A stretch of DNA of 64,000 nt from Arthrobacter sp. OAP107 (GTDB lineage Bacteria; Actinomycetota; Actinomycetes; Actinomycetales; Micrococcaceae): the NCBI RefSeq assembly GCF_040546765.1, contig NZ_JBEPOK010000001.1:3782001-3846000 (forward strand), given 5' to 3'. This document shows, piece after piece, positions 51,565-59,602 of this stretch. The stretch's first letter is position 1; every line of letters begins with the position of its first letter. Below the pieces are notes generated by a model, which worked only from the letters and a program-made list of their open reading frames with translations, ran no database searches and was not told the DNA's origin. A program made the translations under genes and the position numbers.

Positions 51565-52266
51565 CTAGGCCACGCGGCTGCTCTGTTCCGGGAAGGTGCC
51601 CGGTTCCGGCACATTGTCAGTTGCCGGCGCGTTGCCCTCCTGCGCGGCGTCCGCATCGTTGCGGCCGAGCCGCTTATGCCACCAGCGGAGGGCGTGGTCG
51701 ATGACGACGCCCAGCAGGATGGCGAACACGACGGCGATGCCGGCGCCCAGCAGCGGGTTGCTGTGGAGCCACGGGAAGGAGCTGGCGACCAGGCCGATGC
51801 CCAGCGAATAACCCACCCACGTGAAGCAGGCGAAGGCATCCAGCAGGAAGAACCTGCGGTGCGGGTATCCGGTGGTGCCGGCGACGTAGTTCACCGCCAC
51901 GCGCCCCCACGGGATGTAGCGCGCCGTGAAGATCAGCACGGCGCCGCGCTTCTCCAGTTCGTACCGCGCCCAGCCGAAGACCTTCTGCACCCTGGGCCGG
52001 CGCATCCACTTCCAGCGCTCAAGGCCGATCTTCCGGCCCAGCATGTAGGCCATGTTGTCACCGGCCATGGCACCGGTCAGGGCAGTCAGGCCGAGGATCC
52101 AGAGATTGGGCTCGCCGCTGTGCCGGGAGAAGGCCGAGAGAGCCACGATGAGCGTCTCGCTGGGGACCACCATGGCGAACCCGTCAACGAAGAAGAACAT
52201 GAGCAAAACGGGGTAAATCCACCACTGACCCGCTGCATGGAGCACGGCCTCATTAATAAACTCCAC
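51565..52266 (-). CDS. DedA family membrane protein (copy 1)
   Basis: 233 residues. DedA/SNARE-associated proteins flip or handle membrane lipids such as the polyprenyl phosphate carrier. The family elements are FVDGFAMVVPSETLIVAL, GAMAGDNMAYMLGRKIG, FTARYIPWGRVAVNYVAGTTGY (the conserved R-x3-G/P-x-R motif) and a final helix VFAILLGVVIDHALRWW. The second paralogue follows at once, and the two share order and orientation but are only distantly alike. GTG start with AGGAG 10 nt upstream and a TATAGT/TTTGCG promoter on the minus strand (52286-52313, 16-nt spacer). Confidence 0.9.
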   Translation of the reverse strand: MEFINEAVLHAAGQWWIYPVLLMFFFVDGFAMVVPSETLIVALSAFSRHSGEPNLWILGLTALTGAMAGDNMAYMLGRKIGLERWKWMRRPRVQKVFGWARYELEKRGAVLIFTARYIPWGRVAVNYVAGTTGYPHRRFFLLDAFACFTWVGYSLGIGLVASSFPWLHSNPLLGAGIAVVFAILLGVVIDHALRWWHKRLGRNDADAAQEGNAPATDNVPEPGTFPEQSSRVA

Positions 52267-52368
52267 GCGGGGGTTGCTCCTAGGGACTATAACAAGACGG
52301 GAAGTGACGCAAATCGCTCTTTAGTGTCGCATGGCGGGAGGATAGTCCGCTACGCCTTGATTGGAAAG

Positions 52369-52986
52369 TCAACGTTCCTCGAACGGATCCTGAACGCGGC
52401 CCCGGAGCCTGTTGATGCCGAGGTCCACCAGGATGCCCAGCACAATGGCGCAAACAATCGCGATCACGGCGCCCAGCAGGTGGTTCTGCTCGAACCACTG
52501 GCCGAAGAACAGCCCGATGGCCACGGAATATGAGGCCCAGAGAGTGGCAGAAAGCACAGTCAGCCCGATGAAGCGCGCGTGCGAATAATGCGTGGCTCCC
52601 GCGGTCAGGTTGACTGCCACCCTGCCGATGGGGACGAACCGCGCCACGAGGATCAACGATGCCGGGCGCCTGCGCAGCTCGCGCCCGGCCCACCGGAAGG
52701 CCCGCTGCATCCGCGGCCCGCGCATCCAGCCCCAGCGCTGCGTGCCCACGCCGCGCCCGATGAGGTAGGCGGCGTTGTCGCCGGTGAAGGCGCCCAGGCC
52801 CGCCACGGCCGCGAGCAGCCAGGGGTTGGGAACGTCCGCCGTCGCGGCGACGGCGGCCAGGCCCACCACCACCGATTCGCTGGGGATGGGCGGGAAGAAG
52901 CCGTCGATGACGCAGCAGGCAAGGACTATGAACAGGACCCACGGCTGGCCGGCGGCCGCCAGGATGAAGTCATTGATGGCCTGCAC
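52369..52986 (-). CDS. DedA family membrane protein (copy 2)
   Basis: 205 residues of the same DedA family: CCVIDGFFPPIPSESVVVGL (near residue 22), LGAFTGDNAAYLIGRGVG, LVARFVPIGRVAVNLTAGATHY with the conserved arginine, and VIAIVCAIVLGILVDLGI. It retains the acidic residue in FxPPIPSE that is typical of functional DedA proteins, which copy 1 keeps as VVPSE. Its GTG start is 2 bp after the deoA stop, so it belongs to the cdd-deoA transcription unit and is read before copy 1. Confidence 0.9.
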   Translation of the reverse strand: MQAINDFILAAAGQPWVLFIVLACCVIDGFFPPIPSESVVVGLAAVAATADVPNPWLLAAVAGLGAFTGDNAAYLIGRGVGTQRWGWMRGPRMQRAFRWAGRELRRRPASLILVARFVPIGRVAVNLTAGATHYSHARFIGLTVLSATLWASYSVAIGLFFGQWFEQNHLLGAVIAIVCAIVLGILVDLGINRLRGRVQDPFEER

Positions 52987-52988
52987 GG

Positions 52989-54302
52989 TCAGGCGATGCG
53001 GTCGATGATGAGCTGCTGCGCGGGCCTGGAACCAACAGATGCGATGGTGACGGCGTGCTCCAGCGCTTCCTTGGCCCGGGCAAACTTCTCCGGGGTGTCC
53101 GTCAGCAGGGTCATCAGCGGCTCGCCGGCACGCACGGTGGCTCCGGGCTTGGCGTGCAGGCGGACGCCCGCACCTGCCTGCACGGGGTCTTCCTTCCGGG
53201 CCCGGCCGGCGCCGAGCCGCCAGGCTGCCACGCCCACGGCGAAGGCGTCGAGTTCCACGAGGACACCGTCGGCGGGCGCGTAGATGGTTTCCGATTCCTT
53301 AGCCACCGGGAGCTTGGCGCGCGGGTCGCCGCCCTGCGCCGCGATCATCCGGTTCCAGACGTCCATCGCTCGGCCGTCCCTGAGTGCGCCGGCGGGGTCG
53401 GCGTCAGAAACACCGGCGCAGTGCAGCATCTCCTCCGCGAGCCTGACCGTCAGCTCGACGACGTCTTCCGGGCCGCCGCCGGCGAGGACCTCAACGGATT
53501 CGGCCACCTCGATGGCGTTGCCTGCGGTGAGGCCCAGCGGGGTGCCCATGTTGGTGAGCAGGGCCACGGTTTCCACCCCGGCGTCCTTGCCGAGGGCCAC
53601 CATGGTCTCGGCCAGTTCGCGTGCGCCGGCTTCGTCCTTCATGAACGCCCCGCTGCCCACCTTGACGTCCAGCACCAGTGAGCCCGTGCCCTCGGCGATC
53701 TTCTTGCTCATGATTGAGGAGGCAAGCAGCGGGATGGATTCGACGGTGCCCGTGACGTCGCGGAGCGCGTAAAGCTTCCGGTCCGCCGGGGCGAGCCCCG
53801 CCCCGGCGGCGCAGATCACCGCGCCCACCTCCTGAAGCTGGGCGAGCATTTCATCGTTGCTCAGCGAGGCGCGCCAGTCCGGAATCGACTCGAGTTTGTC
53901 CAGCGTTCCGCCCGTGTACCCCAGCCCGCGCCCGGACAGCTGCGGTACCGCCACGCCGAACACCGCAACGAGGGGTGCCAGCGGCAGGGTGATCTTGTCC
54001 CCCACCCCGCCCGTGGAGTGCTTGTCGGTGGTGACCTTCACGCCGCCGTCGGGCCGCCGGAGGCTGGAGAAGTCCATCCGCTCCCCCGAGTTGATCATCG
54101 CCGCGGTCCACTGCGAGATCTCGGCACGGTCCATGCCGTTGAGCAGGATGGCCATGTTCAGGGCGGCCATCTGCTCCTCCGCGACGACGCCGCGGGTGTA
54201 AGCGTCGATGATCCAGGCAATCTGCTCAGGGCTCAGCGCATGCTTGTCGCGCTTGGCCCTGATGATCTCGACGGCGTCGAACGCCTCGTTCTTCTGGGTC
54301 AC
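52989..54302 (-). CDS. deoA: Thymidine phosphorylase
   Basis: Reversible phosphorolysis of thymidine (and often uridine or deoxyuridine) to base and deoxyribose-1-phosphate. The 437-residue protein has the phosphate-binding KHSTGGVGDKITLPLAPLVA (near residue 92), the signature SGRGLGYTGGTLDKLESIP (near 120), IMSKKIAEGTGSLVLDVK (near 195) and the C-terminal beta domain with RLGAGRARKEDPVQAGAGV. The GTG start overlaps the cdd stop by 4 bp. Works with cdd to salvage pyrimidine nucleosides. Confidence 0.95.
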   Translation of the reverse strand: MTQKNEAFDAVEIIRAKRDKHALSPEQIAWIIDAYTRGVVAEEQMAALNMAILLNGMDRAEISQWTAAMINSGERMDFSSLRRPDGGVKVTTDKHSTGGVGDKITLPLAPLVAVFGVAVPQLSGRGLGYTGGTLDKLESIPDWRASLSNDEMLAQLQEVGAVICAAGAGLAPADRKLYALRDVTGTVESIPLLASSIMSKKIAEGTGSLVLDVKVGSGAFMKDEAGARELAETMVALGKDAGVETVALLTNMGTPLGLTAGNAIEVAESVEVLAGGGPEDVVELTVRLAEEMLHCAGVSDADPAGALRDGRAMDVWNRMIAAQGGDPRAKLPVAKESETIYAPADGVLVELDAFAVGVAAWRLGAGRARKEDPVQAGAGVRLHAKPGATVRAGEPLMTLLTDTPEKFARAKEALEHAVTIASVGSRPAQQLIIDRIA

Positions 54303-54721
54303 CGGGTTCCCTCCAGGTGTTCGGGGCCAAATGCGTCGGGCAGCACCTGGTCCATGGTCTTGATGCCCTCCGTGGTCATGAGCTCCATGCCCGGTGCCCG
54401 GAACTCGTACAGCAGTTGCCGGCAGCGTCCGCAGGGCATGAGCACGTTACCGGCGCCGTCCACGCAGTAGAAGGCGCGGAGCAGGCCGCCGCCCGTCATC
54501 TGCAGGTGTCCCACGAGGACGCATTCGGCGCACAGCGTCAGGCCGTAGCTGGCGTTCTCCACGTTGCAGCCGCTAACGATCCTGCCATCCGCGGTGAAGG
54601 CGGCGGCCCCCACCGGAAAGTTCGAATAGGGCGCGTAGGCGCTCTTCATGGCGCCGGTCGCGGCGGCTTCGAGGGCCGCCCAGTCGATGATGGCGCCCGC
54701 TTCGCTGGCGTCATTCTGCAC
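54299..54721 (-). CDS. cdd: Cytidine deaminase
   Basis: Zinc enzyme turning cytidine and deoxycytidine into uridine forms, which deoA can then phosphorolyse. The homotetrameric type, about 140 residues, with NFPVGAAAFTADGRIVSGCNVENASYG, the catalytic C-A-E motif LTLCAECVLVGHL (near residue 60) and the second zinc pair MPCGRCRQLLYEF (near 95). Start choice: GTG 54721 has AAGGGG 8 nt upstream; GTG 54730, three codons earlier, is possible. The much longer open frame upstream is not coding-like. First gene of cdd-deoA-dedA. Confidence 0.94.
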   Translation of the reverse strand: MQNDASEAGAIIDWAALEAAATGAMKSAYAPYSNFPVGAAAFTADGRIVSGCNVENASYGLTLCAECVLVGHLQMTGGGLLRAFYCVDGAGNVLMPCGRCRQLLYEFRAPGMELMTTEGIKTMDQVLPDAFGPEHLEGTR

Positions 54722-54865
54722 GGCCGTCACCCCTTGGCGTACGGGATGCCGCGGGCCGGCACCCGGGTGCGCCGAAGCGCACTTCTGAGCCCACTTTAGT
54801 GTCCTGCCCCGTATCCAGGTAACACGGTCCGGCCAACACAACCACAGGGGCGGCTGTTCTACCCG

Positions 54866-55894
54866 CTAGAGGCGGACGAGCATCTTTCCGGTGTTGCCGC
54901 CCTCGAGCATGTCCATGAAGGCCCGCGGAGCGTTCTCCAGGCCGTCGACCACCGTCTCGTCGTAACGGACGGTACCGTCGGCCAGCCAGCCGGCCATCCG
55001 ACCGGCGAACTCGGCGGCATGCTGCCGCTGGCCGCCCACCAGGAACCCGCGCAGGGTGAGCTGCTTGCCGATCGCCACGGCCAGGTTGCGCGGCGCAGCT
55101 GGCGGCTCGGTGCTGTTGTACTGGGCAATGGCGCCACACATGGCCACCCGGCCGCCAACGTTCAGCACGGACAACGCGGCTTCGAGGTGGTCCCCGCCGA
55201 CGTTGTCGAAGTACACGTCGACGCCGTTGCTGCCCGCGGCGGCCTTCAGCTGGTCCAGGACGGGGCCCTCACGGTAGTTGAAGGCCGCGTCGAAGCCCAG
55301 CTCCAGCAGCCGGGCAACCTTCTCCGGTGTACCTGCGCTGCCAATCACCCTGGAGGCTCCCATCGCTTTGGCGATCTGCCCCACGAGCGAGCCAACCGCG
55401 CCGGCGGCGCCCGAGACGAACACCGCGTCCCCGGGCTTGAACTCCGCGACCTTAAGCAGGCCGGCGTACGCGGTGAGTCCGGTCATGCCCAGGGCACCCA
55501 GGAACGCCGAGGCCGGGGCCAGGCTGGTGTCTGCGGGGGTGGTCCGCTCTGCGTCCACCACCGCATGCTCCCGCCAGCCGAGCTGATGGACGACGACGTC
55601 CCCCACCTTGCGTGCATCCGACCGGGACGCGATCACCTCACCCACCGCCCCGCCGTCGAGCGCTTTGTCCAGCGCAAACGGCGCTGAATAGGACTTGGCG
55701 TCGTTCATGCGGCCGCGCATGTAGGGGTCCACCGAGATGAACAGGTTCCGGACCAGGACCTGGCCTTCGTTGAGGGCCGGGACGGCCGTCTCGGCGAGCC
55801 GGAAGTTTTCCGGGACCGGCCGGCCTTGCGGCCGGGAGGCCAGCTGGATCTCCCGGGTGGTCACCGGCAACGTGGCCGCTCCGCCGGCGCTCAC
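54866..55894 (-). CDS. NADP-dependent oxidoreductase, zinc-free MDR (CurA/leukotriene reductase-like)
   Basis: 342 residues of the medium-chain reductase superfamily without the zinc ligands. It begins with the group's REIQLASRPQGRPVPENFRLAE and NLFISVDPYMRGRMND, has the NADPH loop VSGAAGAVGSLVGQIAKAMG (near residue 160) and FDNVGGDHLEAALSVLNVGG. Relatives reduce the double bond of enones such as curcumin, prostaglandins or lipid-peroxidation aldehydes. Its GTG start overlaps the ohr stop by 4 bp, so it is part of the ohrR-ohr operon and probably clears reactive carbonyls formed from organic peroxides. Confidence 0.9.
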   Translation of the reverse strand: MSAGGAATLPVTTREIQLASRPQGRPVPENFRLAETAVPALNEGQVLVRNLFISVDPYMRGRMNDAKSYSAPFALDKALDGGAVGEVIASRSDARKVGDVVVHQLGWREHAVVDAERTTPADTSLAPASAFLGALGMTGLTAYAGLLKVAEFKPGDAVFVSGAAGAVGSLVGQIAKAMGASRVIGSAGTPEKVARLLELGFDAAFNYREGPVLDQLKAAAGSNGVDVYFDNVGGDHLEAALSVLNVGGRVAMCGAIAQYNSTEPPAAPRNLAVAIGKQLTLRGFLVGGQRQHAAEFAGRMAGWLADGTVRYDETVVDGLENAPRAFMDMLEGGNTGKMLVRL

Positions 55895-56322
55895 GCTGCG
55901 AACTCCACTAGCGTGAGGGCGACGTCCATGTTGCCGCGCGTCACGTTGGAGTACGGGCAGATGGTGTGCGCCTTGGCCATGAGCGCCTCGGCGGTGCCGC
56001 GGTCCAGTGCCGGGAGGGCGATTTCCAGCTCCGCGGCCAGGCCGTAGCCGGCGCGGTCCTCGAGGGCGCCGAAGTGGATCTTGGCTGCGACGGCGGAATC
56101 TGTGAGGTCGGCCTTGGCCTGCCGGCCCACCACGCGGAGGGCGGAGTGGAAGCATGCCGCATACCCTGCCGCGAACAGCTGTTCGGGGTTGGTGCCCTCG
56201 CCGCTGCCACCCAGCTCCACCGGGCTGGCGAGGTTGACGTCGAGCTTGCCGTCCTTGGTCCGTGCGGAACCGTCGCGGCCTTCACCGGACGCGAGGGCCT
56301 CGGCGGTGTAGAGAGTCTTCAA
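55891..56322 (-). CDS. ohr: Organic hydroperoxide resistance protein Ohr
   Basis: Thiol peroxidase that reduces organic and lipid hydroperoxides. The 143-residue protein has the expected YTAEALASGEGRDGSART start, GGSGEGTNPEQLFAAGYAACFHSAL with the peroxidatic cysteine (near residue 60), the catalytic Arg early in the chain, Glu in the middle, and the resolving cysteine in AHTICPYSNVTRGN (near 125). It lies 23 bp after ohrR, has GGAAGG upstream of its ATG, and overlaps the oxidoreductase gene. Confidence 0.96.
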   Translation of the reverse strand: MKTLYTAEALASGEGRDGSARTKDGKLDVNLASPVELGGSGEGTNPEQLFAAGYAACFHSALRVVGRQAKADLTDSAVAAKIHFGALEDRAGYGLAAELEIALPALDRGTAEALMAKAHTICPYSNVTRGNMDVALTLVEFAA

Positions 56323-56345
56323 TGTGTTTCCTTCCGGTTGGAGGT

Positions 56346-56780
56346 CTAGAGCGAATCGTGCAGGGCTGAGGTGAGCTTGCCGAGGGTCTCGCGCAGCTGG
56401 TCAAGTTCGGCGGGGCTCAGGCCCGCTGCGGCAGCGAGGTGCTGCGGCACGCCGGAGGCCTTGCGGCTCAGGGCGCTGCCGGCACCGGTCAGGTGCACGG
56501 CAACGCGGCGCTCGTCCTCGGCGGAGCGCCGCCGCTCGACGAGCCCCAGCGCCTCGAGCCGCTTGAGGAGGGGCGAGAGGGTGCCGGAGTCCAGCCCAAG
56601 CTCCTCCCCCAGTTCCCGGACACCGCGCGGCTCGTTTTCCCAGAGCACCAGCATGACGAGGTACTGCGGGTACGTGAGGCCGAGGTCGTCCAGGAGGGGG
56701 CGGTAAACGGCGGTGGCAGCCCGCGACGCTGAGTAGAGGGCAAAGCACACTTGGCGGTCAAGACGGGGAGCATCGGGCAT
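56346..56780 (-). CDS. ohrR: MarR family peroxide-sensing regulator OhrR
   Basis: 144 residues. Winged helix with YPQYLVMLVLWENEPRGVRELGEELGLDSGTLSPLLKRLEALGLV, the OhrR subgroup pattern. The single redox cysteine is in LDRQVCFALYSASRA (Cys12), where OhrR proteins sense organic peroxide with the help of two tyrosines (Tyr near 15 and 29 here). The ATG at 56780 follows a TACTGT box by 7 nt and a perfect palindrome just upstream. It should repress its own operon ohrR-ohr-oxidoreductase until oxidised. Confidence 0.94.
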   Translation of the reverse strand: MPDAPRLDRQVCFALYSASRAATAVYRPLLDDLGLTYPQYLVMLVLWENEPRGVRELGEELGLDSGTLSPLLKRLEALGLVERRRSAEDERRVAVHLTGAGSALSRKASGVPQHLAAAAGLSPAELDQLRETLGKLTSALHDSL

Positions 56781-56795
56781 GGCTACAACAGTAAC

Positions 56796-56812
56796 GCGCA
56801 ATTCAATTGCGC
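56796..56812. promoter_or_regulatory. Likely OhrR operator
   Basis: Perfect 17-bp palindrome GCGCAATT-C-AATTGCGC. It lies 16 nt before the ohrR ATG and immediately upstream of the probable -10 (TACTGT on the minus strand, 56793-56788). The CAATT...AATTG core is the same as known OhrR sites in other bacteria. Confidence 0.75.
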
Positions 56813-56834
56813 ACAACTTATCGGTCCAAAGGAA

Positions 56835-56899
56835 AGCGCGAACTGGCAGCTAGTCCCCTCAACCGTGGAATTTGAGGGCATCAGCTGCCAGTTCGCGCT
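56835..56899. repeat. GCGCGAAC-type hairpin, locus 4
   Basis: Left arm AGCGCGAACTGGCAGCT (56835-56851) pairs perfectly with 56883-56899 over 17 bp; an inner CCCTCAA/TTGAGGG stem continues the hairpin. The ends are the same GCGCGAAC/GTTCGCGC as loci 1 and 2 but the inner sequence differs. It lies 16 nt after the stop of the M20 gene and can act as its terminator. Confidence 0.8.
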
Positions 56900-56915
56900 G
56901 GAAGGTGTTGCGGGC

Positions 56916-58115
56916 CTAGAGGTCGCGGATAGTGCGGAGCGCGGCGGCGGTGAGGACCTGGATGCCGTAGCCGAGAGCCCGCTCGTCCAGGATGTAGTCA
57001 CCGCGGTGCAGGTCGTATTCCTCGCCGCCCGGAGTCTTGGTGCCGAGGCGCATCATGGCCCCGGGCAGCTCGGCCAGGAACCAGGCGAAGTCTTCCCCGC
57101 CCATGGACTGCGGCGTCAGCACCACCGAACTCTCGCCGATCTCAGCACGGGCAGCAGCCTCGATCAGCGCCGTCTCATGCTCGGAGTTGACCACGGGAGG
57201 AACCCCGCGGGTGTGCTCCAGCCGGACGTCGACGCCGTACGGCGCAGCCACCTGGTGCACCACTTCGTCCAGCAGTTCACCGGCGCTGTGCCAGGCATCG
57301 CGGTCCAGGCAGCGCATGGTTCCTGCCATGTATCCGGTGCCGGGGATCGCATTGGGCGCCGAACCGGCGGAGATGTGCCCCCACACCACCGAGACGCCGC
57401 TGCGGACATCCACCCGGCGGGACAGGACGGCCGGCACGTTCACGGCAATCTGCGCCAGCGCGAAAACAAGATCCTCGGTCAGGTGCGGGCGCGAGGTGTG
57501 CCCACCGCGGCCGGAGAGTTCAATCCGGATGGTGTCCGACGCGGAGGTGATGGCGCCAATGCGCGTGCCGATCTTGCCCACTTCGATGCGCGGGTCGCAG
57601 TGCAGCGCCAGGATGCGGGGCACGCCCTCCAGGACGCCCTGCTCAATGCAGGAGTGCGCCCCGCCGGGCATGGTTTCCTCGGCGGGCTGGAAGATGATGC
57701 GCACGGTCCCGCCCAGCGGGGACTCCTGGTGCATCCGGTGCAGCACCAGGGCGATGCCCAGCATGGTGGTGGTGTGCACGTCGTGGCCGCAGGCGTGGGT
57801 GACGCCGTGATTCTTCGAGGCGAACGGCAGCCCGGTTTCCTCGATGATCGGCAGGGCATCGATGTCACCGCGGAGCGCCGTGGCGATCGGCCCTTCGCCA
57901 ATGTCGACAGTCAGGCCGGTACCCTCGAGCCGGCGGGGCTCGAGGCCGGCAGCCTCGAGCCGCTCGGCCAGCTTGTCCGTCGTGCGGAATTCCCTGAAGG
58001 ACAGTTCCGGGTGCGCATGCAGGTCACGGCGAAAATCGATCAGTTCCGGCAGCAGGGGCTCGAGCCACGGCCCCACCAAGGCGGTGGGCTCAGCTTCAGT
58101 AGTGTAATTGCGCAC
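56916..58115 (-). CDS. M20 family amidohydrolase (hippurate/N-acyl amino acid hydrolase-like)
   Basis: 399-residue metal peptidase-like amidohydrolase. After LIDFRRDLHAHPELSFREF (near residue 28) the metal site appears as HACGHDVHTTTMLG (His, Asp, His near residues 105-112), FQPAEETMPGG (Glu pair near 140), LALHCDPRIEVG and the C-terminal PQSMGGEDFAWFL. The small dimer domain lies between. Family members remove acyl groups from amino acids, hippurate or auxin conjugates; exact substrate unknown. GTG 58115 is preceded by TACAGT with a 6-nt gap. Monocistronic. Confidence 0.9.
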   Translation of the reverse strand: MRNYTTEAEPTALVGPWLEPLLPELIDFRRDLHAHPELSFREFRTTDKLAERLEAAGLEPRRLEGTGLTVDIGEGPIATALRGDIDALPIIEETGLPFASKNHGVTHACGHDVHTTTMLGIALVLHRMHQESPLGGTVRIIFQPAEETMPGGAHSCIEQGVLEGVPRILALHCDPRIEVGKIGTRIGAITSASDTIRIELSGRGGHTSRPHLTEDLVFALAQIAVNVPAVLSRRVDVRSGVSVVWGHISAGSAPNAIPGTGYMAGTMRCLDRDAWHSAGELLDEVVHQVAAPYGVDVRLEHTRGVPPVVNSEHETALIEAAARAEIGESSVVLTPQSMGGEDFAWFLAELPGAMMRLGTKTPGGEEYDLHRGDYILDERALGYGIQVLTAAALRTIRDL

Positions 58116-58127
58116 ACCCCAACTGTA
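58113..58127 (-). promoter_or_regulatory. Leaderless promoter -10 for the M20 gene
   Basis: On the minus strand TACAGT (58127-58122), 6 nt, GTG at 58115. Confidence 0.5.
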
Positions 58128-58211
58128 GCGAGACCGGATAAATTAGCGGCATCTCCTTCTCCGCGTTACGTGTTCGCCGTCTCCGGTTTACGCAGCGCTG
58201 GAAGGCGGGTG

Positions 58212-59345
58212 CTAGAGGACGTCGGTGTCGCCGCTCGCCTTCAGGGCGTCAACCGCCTGCTTCACCCGCTGCGAGTGCTGCTTGGTGGTGACCAGCAGCG
58301 CATCCGGGGTGTCCACGATGACGACGTCCTTGATCCCGATCAGCGCGATCACGCGCTTGGTGTCCGAGACCACCACGCCGCTGGCGTTTTCGGTGAAGAC
58401 GCGGGCGCCCTCGCCGAGGACGGTCACCTCGTCCACTTCCTTGGCACTGTTCAGCCGGCCCACGGAGGCGAAGTCACCAACGTCGTCCCAGCGGAACGAG
58501 CCAGGCACGACGGCGACGTCCCCCGCTGCCGCTGCAGGCTCGGCGACCGCGTAGTCAATGGCGATCTTGGGCAGGGTGGGCCAGATCCGGGCGGTGACTT
58601 CGTCACGCTGCGGGGTGTCCCACGCCTGGGCGATTTCCTGCAGGCCGTTGAACAGCTCGGGCTGGTTCGCTTCCAGGTGCTTGAGCATGAGGGAAACGGG
58701 CGCCACGAACATGCCGGCGTTCCAGACGTAGTCGCCGCTGTCCACATACTGCTGGGCAACGTCCTCGTCCGGCTTCTCCACGAACTCCACCACAGCCTGG
58801 GCGTTGGGGGCTCCTGGAATGCGCAGTGAACCTCCGGACCGGATGTAGCCAAACCCCGTGGAGGGGTGCGTCGGCTTGATGCCGATGGTCACGATCTTGC
58901 CGGCCGCGGCCGTGTGGATGGCCTCGCGGACGGTGTCCTGGAAGAGCCCGTCGGGGCTGATCACGTGGTCCGCGGCGAAGGAACCCATAATGACGTCGGG
59001 ATCGCGCTGGTGCAGGATGGCTGCGGCCAGGCCGATGGCGGCGCCGGAGTCCTTGGGCTCGCTCTCGAGCACAAGGTCGCCGTCCTCAACCTCGGGAAGC
59101 TGGCTGCACACGGCGTTACGGTGCGCCACGCCGGTGACCACCAGGACGCGGTTTCCGGCCAGCGGTTCGAGGCGGTCGTAGGTGGCGCGCAGGAGCGTGC
59201 TGCCCGAACCGGTCAGGTCGTGAAGGAACTTGGGAGCTGCTGCGCGCGACAGAGGCCAGAGGCGGGTCCCCACACCGCCTGCAGGAATCACAGCGATAAA
59301 ACGGCTGAGAGGTGAATCCTGGCTTGTCACTTTGTCGTTACTCAT
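58212..59345 (-). CDS. manC: Mannose-1-phosphate guanylyltransferase
   Basis: Makes GDP-mannose from mannose-1-phosphate and GTP. The 377-residue protein has the nucleotidyltransferase signature IAVIPAGGVGTRLWPLSRAAAPKF (near residue 17), FAADHVISPDGLF (near 110), VVEFVEKPDEDVAQQY (near 175) and WNAGMFVAPVSLML (near 195), then a C-terminal region ending KQHSQRVKQAVDALK. It has only the transferase part, without the isomerase half of bifunctional ManC. With manA at 4 kb it supplies mannose for lipomannan-type glycolipids. ATG 59345 has a TAAAGT box 8 nt upstream. Divergent from sdhC. Confidence 0.94.
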   Translation of the reverse strand: MSNDKVTSQDSPLSRFIAVIPAGGVGTRLWPLSRAAAPKFLHDLTGSGSTLLRATYDRLEPLAGNRVLVVTGVAHRNAVCSQLPEVEDGDLVLESEPKDSGAAIGLAAAILHQRDPDVIMGSFAADHVISPDGLFQDTVREAIHTAAAGKIVTIGIKPTHPSTGFGYIRSGGSLRIPGAPNAQAVVEFVEKPDEDVAQQYVDSGDYVWNAGMFVAPVSLMLKHLEANQPELFNGLQEIAQAWDTPQRDEVTARIWPTLPKIAIDYAVAEPAAAAGDVAVVPGSFRWDDVGDFASVGRLNSAKEVDEVTVLGEGARVFTENASGVVVSDTKRVIALIGIKDVVIVDTPDALLVTTKQHSQRVKQAVDALKASGDTDVL

Positions 59346-59453
59346 CAGGCCCTACTTTAGCCGACGCACCCCAGGACGCCCTTTCGCCGGCCGTCGGCAT
59401 GCCGATACAGTGGCAACGGATGTGGTCTTCGTCTCAAAATAACCGAAAATCCG

Positions 59454-59602
59454 TACAGTAGATGGCGGGCAAGGAACGCCTGAATTGAATAAGCTGTGAG
59501 CGAAGCCTAGATTTAGGCCTGAGCTACGAGTGCTCTCGCAGTAGGCGTTCCCCCCGCGTGGATCCCACGCCAGCGCCGCTGTGTCGCAGGGAGGTTTATT
59601 CA
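59454..59602 (+). promoter_or_regulatory. sdhCDAB promoter and potentially structured leader
   Basis: A -10-like TACAGT lies at 59454-59459. The following 140 nt can fold. P1 is GGAACGCCT (59473-59481) with AGGCGTTCC (59543-59551). Inside it are P2 (TAAGCT/AGCTA), P3 GCCTA-GATT-TAGGC (59505-59518) and P4 CGAG-TGCT-CTCG (59527-59538). Two further hairpins follow, GCGTGG/CCACGC (59556-59570) and CAGC/GCTG (59571-59581), then the GGGAGG ribosome-binding site. This resembles a regulatory RNA but has no family name that I recognise. Confidence 0.45.

Noticed and set aside
56751..58829. 692-codon plus-strand frame over ohrR upstream region, the M20 gene and manC
   Set aside because: It runs through a palindromic operator and a hairpin, and is antisense to two well-defined genes, so it is a composition artefact.
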